The notes under the pieces are model-generated. The model did not search any database and had not been told where the DNA came from. It saw only the letters and a list, made by a program, of their open reading frames with translations. The position numbers and the translations under genes are program-made. A DNA stretch of 64,000 nt, from contig CAIVDM010000220.1 of NCBI GenBank assembly GCA_903904735.1, positions 1-64,000 of the forward strand, read 5' to 3'. Numbering within the stretch: position 1 is the first letter of the stretch; every line of letters starts with the position of its first letter. This stretch comes from an uncultured delta proteobacterium. GTDB taxonomy: Bacteria > Bdellovibrionota_C > UBA2361 > OMII01. Of this stretch, positions 36,306-45,727 are shown piece by piece.

Positions 36306-37166
36306 ATGGGAGTAATTCTCGGAGTCATCGGAGTATTAGGAAGCGTACTGATCGGATTCGTCGGTCCCGGCGGTCCCGTGGCCGTTCTGTTGCAGCCTTA
36401 CGAGTTCCTTGTAATCGCGGGTGGTATCGGCTTCACCGTACTCATTTCTCAGCCGGGATCGGTGCTGAAGGCGATTACACCGGGGCTGATTGGCGCCATT
36501 AAAGGTAGCGGCGTTAGCAAAGCACTCTACAAAGATCTACTCGGCCTGATGGGGATCGTATTCGATACGATGCGACGCGAGGGAGTGCTCGGTATTGAAG
36601 GTGACATCTCTAATCCCCATCAAAGCGCGAAGTTCAATAAGTATCCACTCGCCGCTCACAATCACCATATTATGGACACATTCTGTAGCGCGCTTCGTCT
36701 CTTTGTCGATGGTGTCGTGAACGCGTTTGAGCTCGATCGCCTGCTCGATTCCGAGATCGAGACACATCATGAGGAGGCTCTACTCGCCCCAACCGCGGTA
36801 AAGACTATGGCGGACTCCTTTCCAGCGATGGGAATCGTGGCGGCGGTTCTTGGAATTATTATTACGATGCAATATCTCGATGGACCACCAACGGAGATCG
36901 GACACCACGTCGGAGCCGCTCTTGTAGGAACCATGTTAGGAATCTTTCTTTCATACGGGCTCGTGGGGCCAGTCGGGACGAAGATGGAGCACAACGTGCG
37001 AGACATCACTAACTTGCTCAAGTGCGTTAAGGCGGGACTTGTGTCGTTCGCTGGAGGAGCGCCACCGTCCGTAGCTCTTGAGTTCGCCCGGAAAACTATC
37101 CCAAGCGCGTTTCGACCAACCTCAGAAGAGCTAGAAGAGATCATCAAGGAAAGCAAGAAGAAGTAA
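36306..37166 (+). CDS. motA: Flagellar-type motor stator protein MotA
   Basis: A 286-residue stator subunit with four membrane segments in the MotA arrangement. The conserved block is LAPTAVKTMADSFPAMGIVAAVLGIIITM and then HHVGAALVGTMLGIFLSYGLVGPV (given in part). With MotB it forms the ion channel that drives flagellar rotation. AGGAGG lies upstream of ATG 36306. The motB gene starts 20 bases after its stop. Confidence 0.93.
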   Translation: MGVILGVIGVLGSVLIGFVGPGGPVAVLLQPYEFLVIAGGIGFTVLISQPGSVLKAITPGLIGAIKGSGVSKALYKDLLGLMGIVFDTMRREGVLGIEGDISNPHQSAKFNKYPLAAHNHHIMDTFCSALRLFVDGVVNAFELDRLLDSEIETHHEEALLAPTAVKTMADSFPAMGIVAAVLGIIITMQYLDGPPTEIGHHVGAALVGTMLGIFLSYGLVGPVGTKMEHNVRDITNLLKCVKAGLVSFAGGAPPSVALEFARKTIPSAFRPTSEELEEIIKESKKK

Positions 37167-37186
37167 CGTGAACACGGCACAACTAG

Positions 37187-38443
37187 ATGGCAGACGACAA
37201 GAAAGAGGCCAAACCCGCGATAATCGTAAAGAAGGGCGGCCATGGAGGAAGCCATGGAGGCGCCTGGAAGATCGCGTACGCCGACTTCACCACGGCGATG
37301 ATGTGTTTCTTTCTTTGTATGTGGCTGATCAACACGGCCTCTGTGACGACGCGACAAGCGATAGCGTCGTATTTCCGTAAGCCTTCGATCTTCCAAGAAG
37401 GCAGTGGTCAGCCACTTCTGCTCGGCGGTCAGGGTATCCTCTCTGATGCGTATATGCCTCCGCGAGAACGAGACCCCCGCAAACTCAAGGACCCGAGCGA
37501 GGATCAAAAGACATACGGCGAGACATCACAGGATCTCGATAAACTTTATATTCAAGAGGCGAAAGTAGAACCCAAGAAACACAAGGGGCCAACAGAGGTA
37601 ACGGGTCTGAATTCCCAGAACAAGCAGATAGAGGAATCCCGAAAGGAGATCAAACTCCGCATAATCGCTCAGGAGACACAACGCCAGATCGAACGGCTCA
37701 CGAACTCGGCGGCGGCTACCACGAAGGAGCTTGGCAAGCTTGAGATGAAGGTCGAACCAGATGGTCTAAAAATAGAGATCATGGACACCGACAAATACTC
37801 TATGTTCGACAGTGGCAGCGCGAAGATACGCAAAGACGCGGAGCCCGCGTTTCGTCAGATTACAGATATTATCAGGCGATATCCAAACACTCTTGAGGTT
37901 TACGGTCACACCGACTCGCAGCCCTTCCCTTCCCGCACCGGCGGATACACGAACTGGGAACTGTCAGCGGACCGAGCGAACGCCGCCCGTCGTCTCATCG
38001 TAGCCCAAGGCTACCAGGGAGACAAAATTCAAAGTGTGACCGGCAAAGCTTCCACTGAGCCCCGCAACCCGAGCAATCCAATTGACCCATCGAATCGCAG
38101 AATTACGCTTAAACTAAAATTTGACCTCTCTTCTGAACTCTTAAAAACGGAAACTCCTGAGCCCGTGTCAACCGATCCACTCAAGGAGTTACTCTTCTCT
38201 AAGGAGGCCCAACAACAACTCGTGGAACCAACTCCTCCGCAGTCAGTTGAGTCGCCAACATCAGGCCTTCCAGAGGCGCGCGGACCGGAAGCACCCGAAG
38301 TCACCTCTCTCGCGAAGGGCACCCCGCAAGTACGACTCCCTGAGCAAGTGCCACCCACAGGCAATCCGGATTATATGCCAGATAATAAGGTTTTCGGAGA
38401 TAGCCCTGTCGTAGGCGCCAGGGATATCCTCAGCACGAGGTGA
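37187..38443 (+). CDS. motB: Flagellar-type motor stator protein MotB
   Basis: A 418-residue protein. After a short cytoplasmic start (KGGHGGSHGGAWKIAYADF) comes the single membrane helix with the ion-binding aspartate (YADFTTAMMCFFLCMWL). Residues ~190-315 are an OmpA-type peptidoglycan-binding domain (VYGHTDSQPF, NRRITL). A 100-residue Pro/Glu-rich tail is longer than usual. It anchors the stator to the cell wall. Possible transcription end: the paired hairpins at 38492-38584. Confidence 0.92.
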   Translation: MADDKKEAKPAIIVKKGGHGGSHGGAWKIAYADFTTAMMCFFLCMWLINTASVTTRQAIASYFRKPSIFQEGSGQPLLLGGQGILSDAYMPPRERDPRKLKDPSEDQKTYGETSQDLDKLYIQEAKVEPKKHKGPTEVTGLNSQNKQIEESRKEIKLRIIAQETQRQIERLTNSAAATTKELGKLEMKVEPDGLKIEIMDTDKYSMFDSGSAKIRKDAEPAFRQITDIIRRYPNTLEVYGHTDSQPFPSRTGGYTNWELSADRANAARRLIVAQGYQGDKIQSVTGKASTEPRNPSNPIDPSNRRITLKLKFDLSSELLKTETPEPVSTDPLKELLFSKEAQQQLVEPTPPQSVESPTSGLPEARGPEAPEVTSLAKGTPQVRLPEQVPPTGNPDYMPDNKVFGDSPVVGARDILSTR

Positions 38444-38491
38444 TTCCAGTTCGTATAGAACTCTGCCAAGCCGCTCCTATGCGAGCACAAG

Positions 38492-38584
38492 GCGGAGCTA
38501 GAAGCTCCGCGCTCGTTAAGAGCCGACAACACTAGACATTCACCAGCCCAATCGCCACACGGACCGCGGAGCTTCCAGCTCCGC
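38492..38584. repeat. Pair of GC-rich hairpins in inverted orientation
   Basis: Two near-identical palindromes: GCGGAGCT-AGA-AGCTCCGC at 38492-38510 and GCGGAGCT-TCC-AGCTCCGC at 38566-38584. Each forms an 8-bp stem with a 3-base loop, and the second with its flank is the reverse complement of the first at all but one position. The layout resembles REP/BIME elements and could also stop transcription after motB. Confidence 0.75.
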
Positions 38585-38663
38585 TCTTCGCTACAGTCAA
38601 GCTCGGTGACGTGGTTCGTTGCCTTGCGCGCCTGCAACATTTATTTCGGGAACGACTTGTTCG

Positions 38664-38693
38664 GTGACAGCACTCCCTCATGCCCTGTATAGT
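38664..38693 (+). promoter_or_regulatory. Promoter with -10 box six bases before the DUF423 ATG
   Basis: GTGACA (38664-38669), an 18-base spacer, and TATAGT (38688-38693), then six bases to ATG 38700. No ribosome binding site is present, so a leaderless transcript is likely. Confidence 0.5.
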
Positions 38694-38699
38694 GCCGAC

Positions 38700-39071
38700 A
38701 TGAAGGATAAACTAGCGGTAGCAGCGTGCATCTCCATGGCTCTTGCGGTTGGATGCGGCGCCTTTGGCGCGCACGCGCTTCAAGACACACTCTCCGAAAA
38801 GGACTTAGCTATCTGGCACACCGCCGTTCTCTATCAAATGGTTCACTCACTAGCGGCTCTTATCGTTACTACCTTCGAGCGAGATGGCAGAAAGACAACT
38901 CGACTAGCAGCTCTTTTTCTACTCTCCACTACTGTGTTCTCAGGCTCTCTCTATCTCCTCGTGCTGCTAAACCAGCGTTGGATGGGCGCGATAACTCCCC
39001 TTGGAGGCACCGGATTTATCATCTCCTGGCTGCTATTCGCCCGTCTGTTGATGAGAACAAACCGATTATAA
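38700..39071 (+). CDS. DUF423 family membrane protein
   Basis: A 123-residue inner-membrane protein with four helices, like E. coli YgdD. The signature CGAFGAHALQDTLSEKDLAIWHTAVLYQMVHSLAAL (in part) and the closing ITPLGGTGFIISWL are characteristic. The biochemical role of the family is not known. ATG 38700 follows a promoter so closely that a leader is absent. Confidence 0.88.
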   Translation: MKDKLAVAACISMALAVGCGAFGAHALQDTLSEKDLAIWHTAVLYQMVHSLAALIVTTFERDGRKTTRLAALFLLSTTVFSGSLYLLVLLNQRWMGAITPLGGTGFIISWLLFARLLMRTNRL

Positions 39072-39159
39072 TCATGAGCAGGCCAAAGGAACCGATACGC
39101 CCCGGTCTCGCATCTTAAAGCTCACACAGTCTTGCGTCTCACCACTTTCGGTACATTCG

Positions 39160-39735
39160 ATGAAACGTCTCGTCATCTTATTGCTCGTGACCATGATCAC
39201 CTCCTGTGGTGGGGGCGGTGGCGGTGGTAGCAGCGACACCAATTTCGCAGGGAATCTCTCGCTTGATCTTGAGAGAGACAACCTCGACTCAGGCGACCTC
39301 ACCCAAGTTAAAATTGAGGTGCGAGATCTCAATGAAAACGGCGCAATCCTTAAGATCAGATCCTCCACTTCTTTGCGATACGTGCGAAACACGGCAGTTC
39401 TCTTTCCTGACCGAGACGAGGAGCTACGAGTATCTCCGAGCACAGATCAAGCGACGGACAATGAGCGCTACCTAGTCTTTTTCCTCTCTCCAGAAGATGC
39501 AATCGGAGGAAATTACGTTCAGCTCGAGTTCACGATGAAGGCGACAAAGGGTGACGACGACGCGTTCATCGAGCTCGACCTCGACAATAATGACGCGAAC
39601 ATTCCTGACTCAAAGGAGTTTTCTATCACGAGCCCACGGTTCTCCGCCGTAGTTGAGCGAGGCTTGTATATCGCCCGTGACGCGTCGGAACCCACTCCCA
39701 CCCCGGAACCATCGGGAACGGGGACGACAAACTAG
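39160..39735 (+). CDS. Glycine-rich lipoprotein
   Basis: A 191-residue predicted lipoprotein. The signal peptide ends in MITSC (Cys16), followed by a run of seven glycines and serine, a common linker after the lipidated cysteine. The mature part is a beta-rich domain (LTQVKIEVRDLNENGAILKIR, YVQLEFTMKA) with acidic loops (DLDNNDAN), maybe calcium-binding. The tail is PTPTPEPSG. It is convergent with the large PKD protein, which has a similar TP-rich linker. Function unknown. Confidence 0.75.
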   Translation: MKRLVILLLVTMITSCGGGGGGGSSDTNFAGNLSLDLERDNLDSGDLTQVKIEVRDLNENGAILKIRSSTSLRYVRNTAVLFPDRDEELRVSPSTDQATDNERYLVFFLSPEDAIGGNYVQLEFTMKATKGDDDAFIELDLDNNDANIPDSKEFSITSPRFSAVVERGLYIARDASEPTPTPEPSGTGTTN

Positions 39736-39854
39736 CCTGGCAAGGCACTCTTCGACAGGAGCGACCGTTCGCCATGAACGATGTCAGGCGCTTGAGACCA
39801 TTCGGTCTTGGAATCGCAGAGGCACGTGTTCATAAGCTTTTTCAATTCTTCCGA

Positions 39855-42800
39855 CTACTTCAACTTAAACTGAATCGACAGCGCTCCTCCTTGCGTGCCA
39901 GACGCGTTGCTGCCAGAGAATGGAACCGCCGTCATTCGGTACACTTGTTTACTATACGTCCATGATGGATAGGAACTTGTCGTGCTTGGCGTTAAAGCGA
40001 ACGGTCCGTTGTTGTCAACCGAGACCGCCGCGGCGTCGATCATCCACTGCACGCTTACCACGCCTGTGCCCGTGAGGTTCGCGCGCACGTTGATTTGTGG
40101 GGATGCGCCTAAGTCACTCACCGCGATCTCCGCTCCATTGGGAATCGACGTGTAATTAGGAAATGGCTCGCCAGTGGTTGCGTTAATCAGTGTGAGGCTC
40201 GAAACCGAGAACGCGGGATTGGTTGGATTTACCGTTAGCAGCCCGTTTCGTGCTGAACGCAAGAGAGTGTCGGTAGCCTCTAGCTTAATCAAATAGGTGC
40301 CGATGGTTGATGCCGTCACTCCCGTCGTCGCCGCTGTGGGCGAGGAAAACGTTAGGGTGCCTGGTCCACGCATCCGGGACCACAAGATGTTTAGAACCCC
40401 TGTGGGTAGACCATCATCCCTCACCGTTCCTTTCAACGTGATATTTGGGCCGTTGGGCACGGTTTGAGGCAAACCAGGGTCAACCGCGGGCGCCTGATTC
40501 ACTCCAGACGGCGTGTTGGTCGGGGTCGCCGTCGGTGTCGCCGTGGGGGTTGCGGTAGGAGTATTGGTCGGGGTCGCCGTGGCTACTGGAGTTGGCTCAT
40601 CTCCTACGACAATGGTGGTCGTGGCGGTACCTGTCAGACCCGAGGGATCTTTGACGGTCAGCGTAACGGTATAGGTTCCAGCTGTCGCAAACGTCTTACT
40701 CGCGATGGCGTTCGTGGACGAATCGCCGCCGCCAAGATCCCACACATAGGTCAGCGGATCTCGCTGGGAGTCACTTGAAGCTGATCCATCAAAGATCACG
40801 GTTAACGGTGGCGTTCCTGACGAGGGTGATTTCTTGATCACAGCCATCGGAGCTGTATTAGCGGCGGTGCTGCCACTTAGGGTGAATAGCACGCTCAAAG
40901 CGTCACCTTGAGTTCCTTTTCCTCCAGCGAGGGAATACGGAACCGCTGTGACAAGATATCGCTTTTTCGTATACACCCATGATGGGAGATCTGTACTCGT
41001 ACTCGGTTCGATGGAATACGGCGCGCTGTCATCAGTGCCTGTGGCCGCGGCATCTTGGAGAAACGCGACGCTTCCAATGCCAGAACCCTGTGTATTCGCG
41101 CGCACGTTTATGGCGGTGGCTCCGAGGGTGGGAAGTGAGATGACAGCACCGTTTTTGATCGCCTCATACCCTGGAATGACCTGATCGGTAGCGGCGTTAA
41201 TCAGCGACAAACTCGTGACCGCGAATGCGGACTGCGCTGGGTTTAGCGTCGCGATCGTGTTTTGCGCCCCACGTAGCAGGGAATCATTGCCCTCTAATTT
41301 TATAAGATAGGTTCCCACAGTCGAGGCGGTAGCGCTTGTTGAGGGCGATGTCGCCGACGCGAACGTGAGAGCGTTCGGTCCCCTCACTCGTGACCAAAGA
41401 GCCGTCAGAATTCCCTTCGGTAGTCCATCATCAAAAAGGGAGCCATTCAGCGCAAATGACTTCCCTACACGCGCGGTCTGTGGCAGTGGAGCCACTACAA
41501 CTGGCGCCGCGTTGACCGCTGTGGAGGCGAACACGGTGATCACGCTCGTAGTCTCCGCGTAATAACCCAACGCGTCAGTTACCCTTAGCGTGACTGAATA
41601 CTTTCCTGGCGCGCTGAACGTGCGTGTTACGGAGGCAGTGTCCGCCGTGTCACCAGCGCCAAAATCCCAGCGGTATCGCAGCGCTGTTCCCTCTGGATCA
41701 GTCGAATCAGCGGCGCTTAATGTTACTTGAAGAGGCGCCAAGCCCGCGAGAGCGCTCGCTGATATAATCGCCGAGGGTGGAAGATTGCGATAAATTGCCT
41801 TGAACGACGTAGGCACAACACCGACCGTAAAGGCCCGTTCACGTGACATGAGCCCATCTTCCCATTGAAAGAAGCTTCTTCCCTGATGCAAGGGGTCAGC
41901 CACGAGCGTCTGTTGAGAGTTTTGCACTGGATACGCCGTGTAGGGCGTTAGGACCTGTAACTCCTCATCTATGTAGGTCATCTGTGCGCCGGTCGGCTCA
42001 CTCAGAAAAGTCGTGTCTGTCGTTTTTGGATTAACGACCGTACAGGCTTGATCATCCAACCCTTCTCCAGCGGTGGCGAATAGGCAAACCACGAAGCGAG
42101 TGTTGTCACTGTGTTCGCTCGCCTCAAAGCTTCCAGACGAGACCCCTGAGAGCTGATCCACCAAATGTTCGTGAAGGTTGTGACGCTGGATAATCGACCA
42201 GGTAAGCGCGCTGTCCGGCACGCGCACACCGTTAAACTCCGCGTATCCAGCGAACTGAATTGTGTCACCGATAGCGTAGGTCGTATCAGCGCTGGGAGAT
42301 GTTATCTGAACTTTCGGCGGCGTCGTTCCGGTCCGAATCACTACCGATGTCGTCGCCTCGGCGAATGGAGCTGTGGTCTCTCGCACCGTCAAGGTGGCCT
42401 CAAACGTGCCCACCGTCTGATACACATGGGTTGGATTCGGCGACGATTCACCGCCTCCAGTCCCATCGCCGAAGTCCCACGAATACGAGAGCGACTGCCC
42501 ATCGGCGTCACTGGTGCCGGTCGTATCGAACGTTACCGCGAGTGGAATCGATCCACCTATCGGGTTAGCTTTCAATACCGCCGTGGGTGGCGTATTGCTT
42601 GAGCCGGTGTAGCGATAGCGTCTCACCTGGCTTTTGCGCGTGACCAGATCGAGGAATACCGCGTAGAGATTCGTGTCAGGACCGATAAGGAGTTGCACAG
42701 CGCCTCCCGAGGGCGATATCTCTGTAGCGAATGGGTTTACCGTTGGAATTCCATTGGGATCGAAGGTGAGATATCGAATCGTGTGCTGGGCATAATCAGC

Positions 42801-44036
42801 GACAAAGAGAGCGCCTCGATACTTAGCTGGATAGGCGGTTCCTGCGTAAAACGCCACACCCGTGACCGATGCCCCCAGATCTTTGCCAGTCGAGTCGACT
42901 GGATGACGATATGAAAAAACGGGCGCGACCACGGCACCGAGTCCCTGGTTATACAGGGCTTTACAATAATCAGTAGTCCGCGAGAAGCTGCCGAAAGCAG
43001 AGTTGACGAGGCTCACCGTATTGCCCGTTCCCACAGTGCTGTTAGTGGTGTTGCCGCCTTCATAGCAAGGCCACCCGTGATTGACACCCTTGCCTGAGTT
43101 GACCTCTTCCCATGCGCTTGTCCCCACGTCTCCGAGATACACCTGCCCTGTTGAGGGATTTAGTGTGATTCGAAAAGGATTTCGCATTCCGTATGACCAT
43201 ACTTTCGAGCGATTCGAATTGGGCTTAGCTGGATCGTAAAACGGGTTACCCGGAACTCCATATCCCGTATTGGGATCGATGCGTAACACTTTGCCTGATG
43301 GCGAGTCCAGCATTTGGCTACGAAGAGAAACCTTTGTGGCGCCGCCATAAGGAGCTCCATCACCATGTGATAAGTACAGGTATCCATCCGCGCCAAAGAT
43401 CGCGCTCCCCGCGCTATGAGATAGCTCGTCACTTGGGAGGCAGTCTTCAATCGGTGTGCCATCCATCGTAAGACCCGTCATGCAGGATGCAGGCTCAGGA
43501 ATGATTGTAGCGCCTTGGGCGAGAACTGGAGCGACGTTGGCGGCGATGCTATTGCGACCAAGGATCGTCTCCATCGTTCCGGGTAAAGCGACGTTGTAGT
43601 TTTTAGCGGCGTCGGCCTGCACTCGCACAAGACGCGACACTCGTGGCGCCGTGTCATCGGCCAGCAATTCAGGGGGATCGTAGGTGAAGAAGAGATAGAC
43701 ATAGGGGCGCGTCGGGAACTGCGGGTCCAACGCGATTCCTCCTAGCCCTCGGTCTGTTCGACGATTCGTAATCGCCGATATATCGATAAAGGGCGTGGCG
43801 AGTAGCTGTCCATCTTGCGCGACACGAACGATGCCTTCTTTTAACGCCAGGTAAAAACGTCCTTCATGCCCAAATGCCACCGACGTCGCCGGTGGGAGAT
43901 CCGAGAGAAGAATGTCCTCAACAAATCCGCTTCCTCCGACTAGCTGTGACTGCGCGACGGCGCTCATCGGCTTGGCTAATCCTGTGAGACAGAGCAGAGC
44001 GAACCAGAGCAACCGAATTTTTTGAATAAGAGTCAT
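39855..44036 (-). CDS. Secreted PQQ-dependent sugar dehydrogenase-like propeller with PKD domains and a duplicated C-terminal module
   Basis: A 1393-residue secreted protein with a signal peptide ending near SAVAQ. Residues ~35-470 are a glucose/sorbosone dehydrogenase-type propeller (RGLGGIALDPQFP, YLSHGDGAPYGG, WSYGMRNPFRI). PKD domains lie at about 485-565, 755-835 and 1060-1145 (YSWDFGDGTGGG, YRWDFGAGD, YVWDLGGGD). A module of about 215 residues is duplicated at 842-1059 and 1182-1393; a TPTATPT linker separates the third PKD domain from the second copy. ATG 44036 follows GAGG. It likely binds or oxidises extracellular sugars; PQQ use is unproven. Confidence 0.85.
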   Translation of the reverse strand: MTLIQKIRLLWFALLCLTGLAKPMSAVAQSQLVGGSGFVEDILLSDLPPATSVAFGHEGRFYLALKEGIVRVAQDGQLLATPFIDISAITNRRTDRGLGGIALDPQFPTRPYVYLFFTYDPPELLADDTAPRVSRLVRVQADAAKNYNVALPGTMETILGRNSIAANVAPVLAQGATIIPEPASCMTGLTMDGTPIEDCLPSDELSHSAGSAIFGADGYLYLSHGDGAPYGGATKVSLRSQMLDSPSGKVLRIDPNTGYGVPGNPFYDPAKPNSNRSKVWSYGMRNPFRITLNPSTGQVYLGDVGTSAWEEVNSGKGVNHGWPCYEGGNTTNSTVGTGNTVSLVNSAFGSFSRTTDYCKALYNQGLGAVVAPVFSYRHPVDSTGKDLGASVTGVAFYAGTAYPAKYRGALFVADYAQHTIRYLTFDPNGIPTVNPFATEISPSGGAVQLLIGPDTNLYAVFLDLVTRKSQVRRYRYTGSSNTPPTAVLKANPIGGSIPLAVTFDTTGTSDADGQSLSYSWDFGDGTGGGESSPNPTHVYQTVGTFEATLTVRETTAPFAEATTSVVIRTGTTPPKVQITSPSADTTYAIGDTIQFAGYAEFNGVRVPDSALTWSIIQRHNLHEHLVDQLSGVSSGSFEASEHSDNTRFVVCLFATAGEGLDDQACTVVNPKTTDTTFLSEPTGAQMTYIDEELQVLTPYTAYPVQNSQQTLVADPLHQGRSFFQWEDGLMSRERAFTVGVVPTSFKAIYRNLPPSAIISASALAGLAPLQVTLSAADSTDPEGTALRYRWDFGAGDTADTASVTRTFSAPGKYSVTLRVTDALGYYAETTSVITVFASTAVNAAPVVVAPLPQTARVGKSFALNGSLFDDGLPKGILTALWSRVRGPNALTFASATSPSTSATASTVGTYLIKLEGNDSLLRGAQNTIATLNPAQSAFAVTSLSLINAATDQVIPGYEAIKNGAVISLPTLGATAINVRANTQGSGIGSVAFLQDAAATGTDDSAPYSIEPSTSTDLPSWVYTKKRYLVTAVPYSLAGGKGTQGDALSVLFTLSGSTAANTAPMAVIKKSPSSGTPPLTVIFDGSASSDSQRDPLTYVWDLGGGDSSTNAIASKTFATAGTYTVTLTVKDPSGLTGTATTTIVVGDEPTPVATATPTNTPTATPTATPTATPTNTPSGVNQAPAVDPGLPQTVPNGPNITLKGTVRDDGLPTGVLNILWSRMRGPGTLTFSSPTAATTGVTASTIGTYLIKLEATDTLLRSARNGLLTVNPTNPAFSVSSLTLINATTGEPFPNYTSIPNGAEIAVSDLGASPQINVRANLTGTGVVSVQWMIDAAAVSVDNNGPFALTPSTTSSYPSWTYSKQVYRMTAVPFSGSNASGTQGGALSIQFKLK
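39858..40493 (-). repeat. Module B of an internal protein duplication
   Basis: Encodes the last 212 residues of the PKD protein. It matches module A at 40860-41513 in order and motif: DDGLPTGVLNILWSRMRGP against DDGLPKGILTALWSRVRGP, then GTYLIKLE, SLTLINA, and a final TQGGALS. Confidence 0.8.
40494..40601 (-). repeat. Low-complexity DNA encoding a TP-rich linker
   Basis: Short tandem units encoding TATPTNTPT and TATPT repeats between the third PKD domain and module B of the large secreted protein. Confidence 0.8.
40860..41513 (-). repeat. Module A of an internal protein duplication
   Basis: Encodes residues ~842-1059 of the PKD protein, the first copy of the module repeated at 39858-40493. 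The DNA copies have diverged, so the duplication is old. Confidence 0.8.
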
Positions 44037-44389
44037 GCTGTCCACCTCGTAGATTAGCTTTGAAGTGAGTCTATAGCGTGCTCATGCCCGCGCATGCATG
44101 AGATTGGTCATGGATAGGACCGCCACTTCACGAGTCTCCTCACGACAAACGTCGCAGAAGCGCGCATTAATCGATCTCTCACCGCCGCTTTTCGCGACCG
44201 TGATATTTATGCTGAAGAGATGGGAGGGCGCGCCTCGCCTCTCGAACGCTCAGGAAATAAAAGGTTCCGCGCTGAAGACTCGGTTTCAATCTATCTCTAT
44301 GAGTCGCACGTTGAGAAAATCGGGCACTGATTTCCGTACCCACCTTCGGGGATAACTGGCTGCGTACGGAATTCAAAAAAGGGAGAAAA
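44037..44389. other. Non-coding stretch between tRNA-Val and the PKD protein gene
   Basis: 353 bases. A T-rich run follows the tRNA 3' end on its own strand. I see no gene, strong promoter or structured repeat. Confidence 0.45.
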
Positions 44390-44465
44390 TGGTGGGCGCT
44401 GCAGGGATCGAACCTACGACATTCAGCTTGTAAGGCTGACGCTCTACCAACTGAGCTAAGCGCCC
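44390..44465 (-). tRNA. tRNA-Val (UAC)
   Basis: A full 76-base cloverleaf on the minus strand. The acceptor stem is GGGCGCU/AGCGCCC, the D-stem GCUC/GAGC, and the anticodon stem UCAGC/GCUGA with loop CUUACAA giving anticodon UAC. The T-arm is GUAGG-UUCGAUC-CCUGC. The 3' CCA is encoded. No other tRNA is near. Confidence 0.97.
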
Positions 44466-44606
44466 GCAAGATTTCCAGCTATCGTTTAACGTCGCGGGTG
44501 ACGCTAAAAGTCGTCTCTGTCTTAATGCTCGCCGGCTCGCATTAAGCGTCGATTTGATACATTCTATCGACTAGGGTTGGGACACTAACGACACCGACGG
44601 GAAAAG

Positions 44607-45671
44607 TCAACTAGGTCGCGGAGCGATATCAGTGTGAGCGAAAAGCTCCTTACTTACCACTGGGTTACTAATCCTCCAGATGCAGCCATCGATAAAGTAG
44701 TGGTGGATATTAATAACCGACGCTATCACTACCCACACCGAATTTGCACCGGGTCCCATCTCTTCCGCCATCCACGGAATCCCCGCAAAAACCAGGGCAC
44801 TACCGGTTAAAAGCACTAGACTGTACGGCATCAGGGCTCTGGAGAGTTGGGAGGAAGCCGTCGTGGTCACCGCGCTCGACAATCGATTGAGCTCCACCCT
44901 CATGGGGAATGGCAGGTACTGGATGGCATGGAATATCTGTACCCAGAAGAGCGCGTTTGGATTAAAAAACAGAAAAACATACCACACGTACAACGCCACA
45001 TAAGGAACGACCACTCGAGATGTGACCCGCTGACCCCCAGCCCCCCTAACACGCCAAAGAGCGGCAAAGCCGGCGAGCATCGACAGCACCGCGACGTAAT
45101 TCATTATCCGCGAAGATAAATTCAGGAGCGTCAGAGTCGCGCCATCTGGGGTCCACAAAAGCCGTATGGCCCATAACGCATGCCATGCCGCCATCGCTTT
45201 TAGCGAAAGCCGCAGAGTCGATTTTTGCCCTGGCGTGAATCTAATACTATCCAGATAGGCGAAGGACGCCATCATCCCCCAGGTCTGACCCGTATAATGC
45301 AACGCCAGGTACACAGAGGCGGTCGCGATCAAAATCTGAACTGGAAGGGTCAAGGCGGGATTCACCGCGAGCGCGCCTAATGCCCCAAGGGCGTATACTA
45401 CCAAGAGCAGCGGCAGATAGACCGAAGCCCAGGGATACGCTCGCGCGAACTCCCACGATGAATACAGAAGTCGATAGGAAGCGAGAAAATGCGTGCCGTT
45501 TAACGCGACTGTGAGAATCAGAAACTTCTCTAGGACAAGTTCGGAGGATATGAGGAAGCTAGTGGCGCAGAGTAGGCACAGCACCAGAATGGAAGCTCCG
45601 CCAAATAACCACACGTCCAGCGCGGGAGCCACGATGGTACGACGGGGTGAACACAGGCTCGAATCACTCAT
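44607..45671 (-). CDS. Multi-pass membrane protein with conserved-looking histidines
   Basis: A 354-residue protein with about nine or ten hydrophobic helices. Several motifs near membrane borders carry histidines: NGTHFLASYR, LALHYTGQTWG, QIFHAIQYL and NIHHYFIDGCIWR. The pattern resembles membrane enzymes with a metal site, but I do not recognise the family. It is upstream of lon on the same strand, separated by a large hairpin on the far side. Confidence that it is a real gene is high; function unknown. Confidence 0.75.
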   Translation of the reverse strand: MSDSSLCSPRRTIVAPALDVWLFGGASILVLCLLCATSFLISSELVLEKFLILTVALNGTHFLASYRLLYSSWEFARAYPWASVYLPLLLVVYALGALGALAVNPALTLPVQILIATASVYLALHYTGQTWGMMASFAYLDSIRFTPGQKSTLRLSLKAMAAWHALWAIRLLWTPDGATLTLLNLSSRIMNYVAVLSMLAGFAALWRVRGAGGQRVTSRVVVPYVALYVWYVFLFFNPNALFWVQIFHAIQYLPFPMRVELNRLSSAVTTTASSQLSRALMPYSLVLLTGSALVFAGIPWMAEEMGPGANSVWVVIASVINIHHYFIDGCIWRISNPVVSKELFAHTDIAPRPS

Positions 45672-45727
45672 CGCACTATTCGAGAAAACCCGGAAATTAT
45701 TAAGCCCTCAACAGCGGTGTTTAGCCA

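Noticed and set aside
40494-40601. Short repeats that might be taken for a CRISPR array
   Set aside because: They are in frame within a coding sequence and encode a TP-rich linker; there are no unique spacers.
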